Shown here: positions 1-7,701 of the stretch, one piece after another
How the letters are laid out: every line of letters starts with the position of its first letter
How positions within the stretch are numbered: position 1 is the first letter of the stretch
Source: Muribaculaceae bacterium
GTDB taxonomy: Bacteria > Bacteroidota > Bacteroidia > Bacteroidales > Muribaculaceae
Reading direction: 5' to 3'
NCBI GenBank assembly: GCA_029051525.1
Contig: JAIDKG010000039.1
Location: 1-35,619 of the forward strand
Length of the DNA: 35,619 nucleotides
The notes under the pieces: generated by a model
What the model was told of the DNA's origin: nothing
The model's input: only the letters and a program-made list of their open reading frames with translations
Databases searched by the model: none
Program-made: the position numbers and the translations under genes

Positions 1-90
1 CACCCCCCCCTCCCCCTCCCACTCCGTCTAATCCCTTTCATATTCTTCTAAGACCTTCAATAGGTCTACTCAGGCTACGCGTCCTACTCC

Positions 91-171
91 GGCAAATAAG
101 GCTAATAGGGCTAATGGGCTAATAAGGCTAATGGGCTAATAAGGCTAATAAGACTAATAAGGCTAATAGGG
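91..171. repeat. Short degenerate tandem repeat (GGCTAATAA-like unit)
   Basis: About nine head-to-tail copies of an 8-9 nt unit, GGCTAATA with a variable A/G ending, lie in non-coding DNA just downstream of the terminator of the secreted-protein gene. The preceding 90 nt are pyrimidine-rich and hold nothing recognisable. Confidence 0.7.
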
Positions 172-216
172 CAGAAAAGAGGCTGTCCGGCTCCGCGAGT
201 GCGGAAGCCGGACAGC
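171..216 (-). terminator. Rho-independent terminator of the secreted-protein gene
   Basis: Arms at 182-196 and 201-216 pair over about 15 bp with one bulged base and a 4-nt loop. Read on the minus strand, the stem is followed by TCTTTTCTG (171-180). It lies 40 nt beyond the stop at 256. Confidence 0.75.
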
Positions 217-255
217 TTGGCGTTTATGAGGGAATAGTCTTGGTTGGAAGGTGAG

Positions 256-1905
256 TTAGCGTGACATGCGCTTGCTCACGATGCGCTTGCCGTCGGAGAG
301 GGTCTTCTCTTCGATGATGAGGCCCTTGTAGTCGGCGCTTACGGCGCGGCCGTTGATGTCATAGCACTTCACGCTCACTACGGGAGCATCACTGATTGAT
401 TCTACAGAGCTGTAGTTGGGATTGTTGGGCATATCCTCCCATTTCACCACGTAGGTCTCGAAGTTGTTGACATCGATGAAGCATACGTCAGAGTAGATAG
501 TTTCGCCGTTCTCAAGCTTGTAGAGCGACTGCACACCCATGCGTTCGTCGGCCGGACGGAAGTAATAGACAGTGCGGTTCTTAGAGGAGCCCATGCTGGT
601 GAGACCTTCACCGTTGATGAATGTGTAGGGAATCTCTTCCATGGGTTCGTCGATACCCTCATATGCTTTGGGGTTGAGGGCAGAGTCGGCCGGATCGAGG
701 GGGAGCATACCGTTATCGCGGTATAGACGATAGTAGAAGCGGCTTGTGTCGAGTGCATTGACATCCGCGTCGTAGGGCACGAGGTCGACCATGAGATAGC
801 CCCAGCCGGTGTCGAGATACTGAGTGATCTCCTTCACCTCAGGCACACGCAACTCTTTAATCTCAGTATTGGCTTTTAACGACATTTCTGTATACGATAC
901 ATAAGTGTTGTTGCCGTCAGAAACGGTGCCGGTGGTCTTGCCTTTAGATACCATCAGGTTGGTCTCTTCCGAGAAGAGGGGGGTAAGAGTGCGGGCTTCC
1001 TTGTCGTATTTGAATTCGAGAGGAATGTTGTCGCACACATATCTGAAGGTGTACTGGAAGGGTTCCTTATGGCCGGTGACAGTGTAGATGTAGTAGTTCA
1101 TCCCGACGTTGGAGGTCATGAAGCCCATGTACTGCTGAGAGGGGAAAGTCACCTTATCGTCTTCCACAATACCCTTGATTGTGGAATCGGGATAGTCAGG
1201 CCAGAAGCCTTTGAGGTAGAACTCATTGCCTGTAATTGCCACATCGACCAGGATCGCGTAGTCGCCGGCATAGTTGCACTTGAAGGTCCATTTCTCGGGC
1301 TCAACATTGTTGGGGAATTGATGGGCGGTTTCTTTTACGCGGGTGTACTCCACGCCATAGTCACCGTAATACTGATACGCGCCGTCGGATACCAGACCGA
1401 TCATAGCGGCCATACCCTCGTTGACCTGCACGATACGATCCTCCTCTTCGATGTATTTGAACTGGATTATCGATTTGCTCTGGTCGGGGATCCATGTGGT
1501 CTGCTGTGTGCCGTCGGGTTTGTTGACTACACCCTTTACGAGACGGTCGATCTGGAATGATTCACTCTGGTCATTCTCATCCTTGGGGAAGATGATGGGG
1601 AAGTCGATGGTGATGAGGTTGTTTTCATCCATATGACCTTTGATCCATCCCCCTTTTTGCACCCATGTGATGGGGTCTTTGAACCATACATCGCCATTGT
1701 CGGCGAATATCACGTTGCGGGCGAGACCATCGTGATCCTCATTGACCGTGATGCCAAATGCCGGATCAAGGTATGCTGTGTGGGAGAAACCGTGATAGGT
1801 GCGCACTTCACCTTCCGGCTGGGTGTAAGTCACTCGCTGCAACTCAGCGTTTGCCACATTGGCTGTCAGAGCGCCGAGGGCAAGCAGTGGTATGAATCTC
1901 TTCAT
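256..1905 (-). CDS. Secreted hypothetical protein with T9SS-like C-terminal tail
   Basis: I chose the ATG at 1905 (549 aa) over an upstream ATG because it begins a clear signal peptide: MKRF, then a hydrophobic stretch ending NVANA. The mature protein is rich in Tyr, Asp and aromatic residues, as in Bacteroidetes cell-surface beta-sheet proteins. I recognise no catalytic domain. The last ~40 residues (VKCYDINGRAV ... GLIIEEKTLSDGKRIVSKR) resemble the type-A sorting domain of the type IX secretion system, with the typical YD-x-x-GR-x-V and a terminal Lys/Arg-rich strand. Export across the outer membrane is therefore inferred. It is monocistronic, with its own promoter (2043-2073) and terminator (171-216). 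Function unknown. Confidence 0.85.
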   Translation of the reverse strand: MKRFIPLLALGALTANVANAELQRVTYTQPEGEVRTYHGFSHTAYLDPAFGITVNEDHDGLARNVIFADNGDVWFKDPITWVQKGGWIKGHMDENNLITIDFPIIFPKDENDQSESFQIDRLVKGVVNKPDGTQQTTWIPDQSKSIIQFKYIEEEDRIVQVNEGMAAMIGLVSDGAYQYYGDYGVEYTRVKETAHQFPNNVEPEKWTFKCNYAGDYAILVDVAITGNEFYLKGFWPDYPDSTIKGIVEDDKVTFPSQQYMGFMTSNVGMNYYIYTVTGHKEPFQYTFRYVCDNIPLEFKYDKEARTLTPLFSEETNLMVSKGKTTGTVSDGNNTYVSYTEMSLKANTEIKELRVPEVKEITQYLDTGWGYLMVDLVPYDADVNALDTSRFYYRLYRDNGMLPLDPADSALNPKAYEGIDEPMEEIPYTFINGEGLTSMGSSKNRTVYYFRPADERMGVQSLYKLENGETIYSDVCFIDVNNFETYVVKWEDMPNNPNYSSVESISDAPVVSVKCYDINGRAVSADYKGLIIEEKTLSDGKRIVSKRMSR

Positions 1906-2042
1906 AGAAATTGGTAGTTTTGTTGAATAAGGTAGTAGATAGTCTATAGTCATGGTAATGCAATCCAAGGCTACTCTTAAGCCTCATTAATCTAAGGGAT
2001 CTCCACGCGGCCGTCGTATCGGTCCCTGCGAGGATTGCGTTG

Positions 2043-2073
2043 CAAATATACGGCAAGTTTTTTACACAGCAAA
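2043..2073 (-). promoter_or_regulatory. Bacteroidetes-type promoter for the secreted-protein gene
   Basis: On the minus strand a TTTG box (2073-2070) is followed after 19 nt by TATATTTG (2050-2043), matching TAnnTTTG. Transcription should start near 2036, leaving a leader of about 130 nt before the ATG at 1905. Confidence 0.7.
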
Positions 2074-2483
2074 ACTTTCATTGATATTTTTTGTAGAATT
2101 TTACCGCAATTTACATCTATGATGAATATCCAAATATCCACTGATACAGGTGGAAGAAACAATAGTGTTTGGGAATATATGGCAAATGTGCAGAAAAAAT
2201 CCCGAGTAGCTTGGAATAAATAGCGACAGGATAGAAAAATGTCGGAGGGAAGCAGTATGTTGATATTAAACTGGCTTAAGTGTTATGGTCGAAAATGTCA
2301 CGGTGTGGGTGTGATATATGCGAATCAGGCGCATATCGCGAAGTGTGTTTATGCGGGAGTGTATTAGAGCGTCTTAATTATTAAGGAATCGTAGTGCCTG
2401 ATGTGAAGAGATGGAATCGCGCAGAGTTTAGCTCTGAGAATAATGTATAGAAGTTGGCAAGCGAATGACATGAAAGCACCGAA
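2074..2483. other. Intergenic region without a recognised gene
   Basis: This spacer separates two divergent promoters. Its open frames have no family resemblance and no supporting signals. A weak GCGACA/TGTCG inverted pair near 2222-2246 is the only structure I see. Confidence 0.6.
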
Positions 2484-2515
2484 TTTGCCCGAATCAGAAA
2501 AATTTTGTAAATTTG
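2484..2515 (+). promoter_or_regulatory. Bacteroidetes-type promoter of the aromatic operon
   Basis: TTTG at 2484-2487, a 20-nt spacer and TAAATTTG at 2508-2515. The start of transcription would be near 2522. That lies inside the longest open frame of pheA, so it argues that translation begins downstream of 2522. The short leader leaves little room for an attenuator. Confidence 0.7.
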
Positions 2516-2544
2516 CAGGTGAAAGGTATTTAAAAATTAGCATA

Positions 2545-3444
2545 TTGACTGAAGTTACAGGTAAAAAATTAAATGTGGCTATTCAGGGAGTGGCGGGCTG
2601 TTTTCATGATGCCGCCGCTTCGGCCTATTTCTCTCCTCAGGGGGTGGAGGTGTTGCCGGTGGAGTGTGAGACATTCCGCGACCTCTTTGACGCCCTCGAG
2701 CGTGACCGCAATATGGCCGGTGTAGTGGCTATCGAGAATACGATAGCCGGACCGCTGATTGGCAATCACGACCTGCTGCGCCGCAGCAGGGTTGAGATAT
2801 TCGGTGAGATAAGAATGCGTATATCGCATACACTCTGTGCGTTGCCCGGTGAGTCGATAGCCCGACTCACTGAGGTGCGTTCGCATCCTATGGCGCTGAT
2901 GCAGTGTGAGGAATATCTGCGCAGTCAGCCACATCTGCGTATTTCGGAGTGTTTCGACACAGCCGGTGCGGCGCGAGATATCGCGCGGGGTGCGCTTAGC
3001 GGGCAGGGTGCTGTCTGCGGTGAATATGCAGCCAAACTGTATGGACTCGAGATTTTGGCCAATGGTATAGAGACCAACAAGCATAACTTTACCCGGTTTC
3101 TTGTAGTGGCTCACCCCGACAACCGACTTCTGCATCGGGAGGAGCGGCGCCATATCGACAAGGCATCGCTCGTATTCTCTCTCCCCCATAAGCTTGGGGC
3201 CCTGTCGGGAGTGCTTGCAATATTCAGTTTCTATGAATTGAATCTTACTAAGATCCAATCTCTCCCCATTGTGGGGCGCGAATGGGAATACCTCTTTTAT
3301 ATAGACCTTACCTTCGAGAATTATCAGCGCTACCGACAGGCTATCTCGGCGGTGCGACCGCTGCTGAGCGACCTAAGGGTGCTCGGTGAATATGCCGAGT
3401 CGGGCCAACCGACTGATTGTATAGATGTTAAGAACGCGCTCTAA
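2545..3444 (+). CDS. pheA: Prephenate dehydratase
   Basis: Converts prephenate to phenylpyruvate in phenylalanine synthesis. The catalytic domain begins at NVAIQGVAGCFHDAAA and contains the conserved Thr-Arg-Phe motif (NKHNFTRFLVV). A C-terminal ACT domain follows (SLVFSLPHKLGALSGVL ... IQSLPIVG), the expected site of phenylalanine feedback. The start is uncertain. The open frame reaches an ATG at 2443, but that lies upstream of the promoter. TTG 2545 (taken here, 299 aa) and GTG 2575 are the in-frame choices after the predicted transcription start; a gene caller would probably pick 2443. It is the first gene of the operon, ending 19 nt before the aminotransferase ATG. No chorismate mutase domain is fused here; that activity sits two genes downstream. 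Confidence 0.9.
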   Translation: MTEVTGKKLNVAIQGVAGCFHDAAASAYFSPQGVEVLPVECETFRDLFDALERDRNMAGVVAIENTIAGPLIGNHDLLRRSRVEIFGEIRMRISHTLCALPGESIARLTEVRSHPMALMQCEEYLRSQPHLRISECFDTAGAARDIARGALSGQGAVCGEYAAKLYGLEILANGIETNKHNFTRFLVVAHPDNRLLHREERRHIDKASLVFSLPHKLGALSGVLAIFSFYELNLTKIQSLPIVGREWEYLFYIDLTFENYQRYRQAISAVRPLLSDLRVLGEYAESGQPTDCIDVKNAL

Positions 3445-3463
3445 ATTCATAAAATCATATGCG

Positions 3464-4648
3464 ATGAATATACGTCCGGCCGATCGAGTGGCCAATGTAA
3501 AGGAATATTATTTTGCCGGGAAGCTGCGCGAAGTGGCGGCTATGCGTGCAGCCGGTAAGGATGTGATTTCGCTTGGTATCGGTGGCCCGGATCTTCCTCC
3601 GGCTACCGAAGTAATCGATGCTCTCTGTGAGGGGGCACGCAATCCTGCCAATCACAGTTACCAGACATTCAACGGACTCCCCGAACTGCGCCGGGCGTTT
3701 GCCGACTGGTATTCACTCGAATATGGTGTGGCGCTTGATTCCGACAGCGAGATACTGCCTCTGATAGGGTCGAAAGAGGGGATAATGCATCTCTCCATGG
3801 CATTTGTGAATCCCGGCGATGTGGTGCTCGTGCCCAATCCCGGCTATCCCACCTATACATCCGCTTCGCGCCTCGCCGGCGCCGAGGTGATGAGCTATAC
3901 GCTTAGTGAGGATGGTGGTTGGCAACCCGATTTCGATGCCCTCGAGCAGTCGGCTGCGGTGCGCGAAGGGAGGGTGAAGATCATGTGGGTCAATTATCCG
4001 CATATGCCTACCGGTGCACCTGCATCGAAGGCTCTTTTCAGGCGCATTGTAGACTTCGGGCGTAGCCACGGCATACTTATAGCCCACGACAATCCATACT
4101 CCTTCATCCTCAAACCTGAGGATGAGGCACCGCTGAGTATCCTCTCGATCGATGGAGCCCGAGAATGCTGCATCGAGATGAATTCTCTCTCCAAAAGCCA
4201 CAATATGGCCGGATGGCGCATGGCAATGATGGCCGGCAGCAGCGAGATACTGAAGATGGTGACGCGAGTGAAATCCAACGTGGATTCCGGCCAGTTCAAA
4301 CCCGTGATGCTCGCCGCTACAGAGGCACTGCGTCTGTCAGCCCCCTGGACCGATGCCCTCAACGCGCATTACCGCAGGCGCCGCCTGATAGCCGAGCGGA
4401 TTATGACGGCGTTGGGTTGCAGTTTCGACACGCGGCAACGCGGCATGTTTCTCTGGGGACGCATCCCCGACACCGAGTCATCGGCCGAAGCACTCGCTGA
4501 CCGTATGCTCTATGAAAAGAATATCTTTCTTACCCCGGGATTTATCTTCGGCACGGCCGGAGAACGGTATATACGTATATCGCTCTGCGCCACAGAGGTG
4601 AATCTGGAGCGAGCCCTGAGGCGGATCACCGGCGAGAAAGCCGAGTGA
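3464..4648 (+). CDS. PLP-dependent class I/II aminotransferase of the aromatic operon
   Basis: A fold-type I aminotransferase of 394 aa, starting at the ATG of MNIRPADRV; an upstream ATG at 3425 would overlap pheA. The PLP-binding lysine is K244 in SLSKSHNMAGWR. SLGIGGPDLPPA near the N-terminus and PNPGYPTY (substrate and cofactor contacts) are typical of the aspartate/LL-DAP-type subgroup. Its place between prephenate dehydratase and DAHP synthase suggests it transaminates phenylpyruvate and/or 4-hydroxyphenylpyruvate, the final step to Phe and Tyr. The substrate is inferred from context. Spacing of 19 nt from pheA supports co-transcription. Confidence 0.9.
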   Translation: MNIRPADRVANVKEYYFAGKLREVAAMRAAGKDVISLGIGGPDLPPATEVIDALCEGARNPANHSYQTFNGLPELRRAFADWYSLEYGVALDSDSEILPLIGSKEGIMHLSMAFVNPGDVVLVPNPGYPTYTSASRLAGAEVMSYTLSEDGGWQPDFDALEQSAAVREGRVKIMWVNYPHMPTGAPASKALFRRIVDFGRSHGILIAHDNPYSFILKPEDEAPLSILSIDGARECCIEMNSLSKSHNMAGWRMAMMAGSSEILKMVTRVKSNVDSGQFKPVMLAATEALRLSAPWTDALNAHYRRRRLIAERIMTALGCSFDTRQRGMFLWGRIPDTESSAEALADRMLYEKNIFLTPGFIFGTAGERYIRISLCATEVNLERALRRITGEKAE

Positions 4649-4752
4649 CAAATCCGCTCCGGGACTGCAACCCTGAAAATCTTAGCCGGTGGCCGCCAAT
4701 ATCCTAAAACGGGTAGGAAGTCCGTTATATATAAGTCCACAAATAGAAAAGA

Positions 4753-5829
4753 ATGTACAATTTCGAGATATTGCCCGGGCTTGACCCGAAAAATCCGGTG
4801 ATTATCTCGGGTCCCTGCAGCGCCGAATCGGAAGAGACTGTGATGCAGACGGCCCGCGAACTGGCCGGCTATGGCGTGAAGGTGTTTCGCGCAGGTATTT
4901 GGAAACCGCGCACGAAGCCGGGTGGCTTCGAGGGTGTGGGTTCGATCGGACTCCCCTGGCTGCGGCGTGTGAAGGAGGAGACAGGTATGTATGTATCGAC
5001 CGAGGTGGCCACCGCCGCGCATGTGGAGGTGGCGCTCGAAGCCGGGATCGACCTGCTCTGGATCGGTGCGCGCACATCGGCCAATCCATTTGCCATGCAG
5101 GAGATCGCCGACACTCTGAAGAGTGCCGGAAGTGCCGGCGATGTGCCGGTGCTCGTGAAGAATCCTGTAAATCCTGATCTGGAACTCTGGATAGGTGCGA
5201 TTCAGCGCATCCAGAATGCCGGAATCAGCAGGGTGGGAGCGATTCACCGTGGTTTTTCGGCCTATGGGAAACACCTATACCGCAATATGCCGCAATGGTC
5301 GATTGCGCTCGATTTAGGGCGCAGGATGCCGAATCTGCCGATTATCTGCGATCCGAGCCATATCGGCGGCAAGCGAGAACTCATCATGCCCCTCTCGCAG
5401 CAGGCTTATGATATGGGATTCGACGGACTCATCATCGAGAGCCACATCAATCCCGATTGCGCATGGAGCGACAAGGATCAGCAGATCACACCCGAGGTGC
5501 TCAATCTGATACTCCACACTCTCGTGCCGCGCCACGGCGCCAAAGACAGTACTGAATCCCTGGCCTTGCTGCGCCGACAGATCGACCAGATCGACGGCGA
5601 ACTGCTCGACACGCTCAACCGCCGCATGGAGGTGAGCCGGCAGATAGGTCAGTATAAAAAGGAGCATGGTCTGAGCGTGGTGCAGAGCTCGCGCTATGAC
5701 GAGATAATCCGTTCGCGCTGCCATCAGGCCGCCGAGATGGGAATGGGTGAGGATTTTATGCGCAAGGTGCTTTCGGCCGTGCATGAGGAATCGGTGCGCC
5801 AGCAACTCGAAATCTTCAAAGGTAAGTAA
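4753..5829 (+). CDS. Bifunctional DAHP synthase / chorismate mutase
   Basis: 358 aa in two domains. Residues ~1-260 are a type I-beta (KDO8P-synthase-like) 3-deoxy-7-phosphoheptulonate synthase: SGPCSAES, FRAGIWKPRTKPG, GARTSANP and DPSHIGGKR carry the PEP, phosphate and metal ligands. Residues ~268-350 are an AroQ-type all-helical chorismate mutase (LRRQIDQIDGELLDTLNRR ... IGQYKKEHG). It therefore catalyses both the first step of the shikimate pathway and the branch step to prephenate, a fusion known in Bacteroidetes. In such enzymes the mutase domain also serves as an allosteric sensor of prephenate or aromatic amino acids; that is family knowledge. The 104-nt gap to the aminotransferase has no clear promoter. 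Confidence 0.93.
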   Translation: MYNFEILPGLDPKNPVIISGPCSAESEETVMQTARELAGYGVKVFRAGIWKPRTKPGGFEGVGSIGLPWLRRVKEETGMYVSTEVATAAHVEVALEAGIDLLWIGARTSANPFAMQEIADTLKSAGSAGDVPVLVKNPVNPDLELWIGAIQRIQNAGISRVGAIHRGFSAYGKHLYRNMPQWSIALDLGRRMPNLPIICDPSHIGGKRELIMPLSQQAYDMGFDGLIIESHINPDCAWSDKDQQITPEVLNLILHTLVPRHGAKDSTESLALLRRQIDQIDGELLDTLNRRMEVSRQIGQYKKEHGLSVVQSSRYDEIIRSRCHQAAEMGMGEDFMRKVLSAVHEESVRQQLEIFKGK

Positions 5830-5843
5830 AGGAGGGGAGTGCG

Positions 5844-6620
5844 ATGCGTATACTGATTTTGGGAGCCGGCAAGATGGGGAAGTTCTTCTGCGACCTCCTC
5901 TCATTCCAGCATGATGTGGGGATATATGATTACGACCCCGCGCGACTCCGCTTCACCTACAATGCCCGACGATTCCGTCAGCTCGACGATGAGGTGCGCG
6001 ATTTCAATCCGGATATGGTGATCAATGCCTCCACGCTGAAATTCACCCTCGATGCCTTCCGGGCAGTGATGCCGGTGATAGGTAAGGATACGATACTGAG
6101 CGATGTGGCTTCGGTCAAGACGGGTCTCCCGGAATTCTATGCCGGTTGCGGGCATCGCTTCGTGTCGACTCACCCGATGTTTGGCCCTACCTTCGCCAGT
6201 CTGTCAAATCTGCGCAATGAGAATGCCATCATCATTGCCGAGGGGGATGAGGAGGGTCGCTGCTTCTTCCGCCAGCTCTATGAATCGCTGCATCTGCATA
6301 TTGAAGATTACACCTTTGAGCAGCACGACCTCACGATAGCCTATTCACTCTCCATCCCCTTTGCATCGACACTTGCATTTGCCGGAGTAATGAAACCGCA
6401 GGATGCCCCCGGCACCACCTTCAAGCGGCATATGGATATAGCCCGCGGACTCCTGAGCGAAGATGATTATCTCCTCTCTGAGATACTCTTCAATCCGCAC
6501 ACTTCCGAGCAGCTGAGTCGGATACGCGAGCGACTTGCCCAACTTCAGCAGATTGTGGAGCATCGCGATTCCGCCGCCATGCGACTCTATCTCGAAGAGG
6601 TGAGGCGGAATATCCGCTGA
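5844..6620 (+). CDS. tyrA: Prephenate dehydrogenase
   Basis: 258 aa. An N-terminal Rossmann fold with the dinucleotide motif GAGKMG (residues 7-12) is followed by the helical dimerisation domain of prephenate dehydrogenases; STHPMFGPTFASL matches the conserved HPMFGP substrate motif. It oxidises and decarboxylates prephenate to 4-hydroxyphenylpyruvate for tyrosine. There is no ACT domain, so feedback control probably lies in the DAHP synthase-mutase and PheA. It starts 14 nt after the preceding stop, is the last gene of the operon, and is followed by the large palindrome at 6645-6694. Confidence 0.93.
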   Translation: MRILILGAGKMGKFFCDLLSFQHDVGIYDYDPARLRFTYNARRFRQLDDEVRDFNPDMVINASTLKFTLDAFRAVMPVIGKDTILSDVASVKTGLPEFYAGCGHRFVSTHPMFGPTFASLSNLRNENAIIIAEGDEEGRCFFRQLYESLHLHIEDYTFEQHDLTIAYSLSIPFASTLAFAGVMKPQDAPGTTFKRHMDIARGLLSEDDYLLSEILFNPHTSEQLSRIRERLAQLQQIVEHRDSAAMRLYLEEVRRNIR

Positions 6621-6644
6621 CGGTGCGATTGCCCCCCTTCCCAC

Positions 6645-6694
6645 ATATATATAGCTCTCCCCATGAAGATCTTCATGGGGAGAGCTATATATAT
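6645..6694. terminator. Perfect 50-bp palindrome between convergent tyrA and aroE
   Basis: Arms 6645-6669 and 6670-6694 are exact reverse complements with no spacer (centre GAAGA|TCTTC). Beyond the arms, C-rich and G-rich flanks (6632-6640 and 6696-6700) lengthen the complementarity. It sits 24 nt after tyrA and 18 nt before the aroE stop, so it probably terminates both transcripts. There is no long U-tract; the inner AT-rich part may serve instead. Confidence 0.7.
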
Positions 6695-6712
6695 ATGGGG
6701 GAAGTCAGAGCA

Positions 6713-7684
6713 TCAGTAGGGGAGGTCGATGCGGATCGGATTGTCGAGATATTCCACTCCCGGCACCTCCTCGCTGAATGGAGTGACATCGGCATGGCTC
6801 ACACTACCATCGGGGGCGTATGTAAGTTCGGCGATGGCAAGACTGTGGCTCTCGACGCTGCCGTCGGGATGACGCAGTTCCACCAGGCGCGACATATATC
6901 GCTTCCTCCTCGGTGCCTGCCAGAACTCCCAGGCCAGATTGGCCTGATTGATCAGCATCTGCATCCCATTGCTCACTGTGGCGCCGTGCTCGGCACTGCG
7001 GCGCATAAATTCGGTGGTCTCCGGATTATACACGAGGTCGAAACATAGCCATCGGTCGCTCAGCATCTCGTAGGGAATCGGAGGGCACTCCTCCACATCG
7101 GGCCACATGCCGAGCGGTGTGCAATTCACCACGATATTATGGCGCTCCATCACCTCGGCATTGAGATCCTCATAAGCCAAGGTTCCGGCAGAACGTCGGC
7201 GCGACACGAGCGTCACACTGATTCCGAGCCTGCGCAACGCATAGACCACCGCGCGCGACGCGCCGCCGGTGCCAAGCACCAAGGCGCGGTGCTCCCCGTC
7301 GGCCATAGGGTGGGGGAGCAGCGGCTCGATGGCCATTGTGAATCCGGGAGCATCGGTGTTGTGCCCCTCAAGAGTGTAGCCTATCGAGGCGGCGATACCC
7401 TCCGGCTGCAGCTGGCGGAATACCCTGACGGTATTCACAGCCCCGATGCGGCGGGCCGAATCGGTGACTGCCGCAAGGAGCGGCATCACATCCTGCTTGT
7501 AGGGGATAGTCACATTAAAACCGCATAGGTCGCGGTGCCAGGAGATCAGGCCGGGCAATTCACCGATATGAGGAATTTCAAATAGCTCGTAGCGAGCGGC
7601 AATCCCCTCGGCGGCAAATTTATCGTTGAAGAAACGGGCGGAAAAGGAGTGACCCAGTTTCCGCCCGATTAGTCCGTATAGCAT
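6713..7684 (-). CDS. aroE: Shikimate dehydrogenase with a C-terminal extension
   Basis: NADPH-dependent reduction of 3-dehydroshikimate to shikimate. The catalytic pair is K63 (NVTIPYKQ) and D111 (GHNTDAPGF). The nucleotide loop is GTGGASRA (138-145), followed by SRR (161-163) at the NADP 2'-phosphate site. The usual family core ends at GMQMLINQANLAWEFWQ (~residue 256). This protein has 66 further residues containing two DGS-V turns (HPDGSVESHS, APDGSVSHAD), giving 323 aa against roughly 250-280 for most relatives. It is last in an apparent operon behind the M13 peptidase (17-nt gap) and faces the other aromatic genes across the palindrome. Confidence 0.92.
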   Translation of the reverse strand: MLYGLIGRKLGHSFSARFFNDKFAAEGIAARYELFEIPHIGELPGLISWHRDLCGFNVTIPYKQDVMPLLAAVTDSARRIGAVNTVRVFRQLQPEGIAASIGYTLEGHNTDAPGFTMAIEPLLPHPMADGEHRALVLGTGGASRAVVYALRRLGISVTLVSRRRSAGTLAYEDLNAEVMERHNIVVNCTPLGMWPDVEECPPIPYEMLSDRWLCFDLVYNPETTEFMRRSAEHGATVSNGMQMLINQANLAWEFWQAPRRKRYMSRLVELRHPDGSVESHSLAIAELTYAPDGSVSHADVTPFSEEVPGVEYLDNPIRIDLPY

Positions 7685-7701
7685 TCGCTAAAAAGGTGTG
7701 A

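Noticed and set aside
91..171. CRISPR array
   Set aside because: Units of 8-9 nt without spacers; a simple degenerate tandem repeat. No CRISPR or cas genes are visible in the window.
4510..5274. 254-aa minus-strand frame across the DAHP synthase gene
   Set aside because: Shadow of the real gene; Arg/His-rich composition without any domain.
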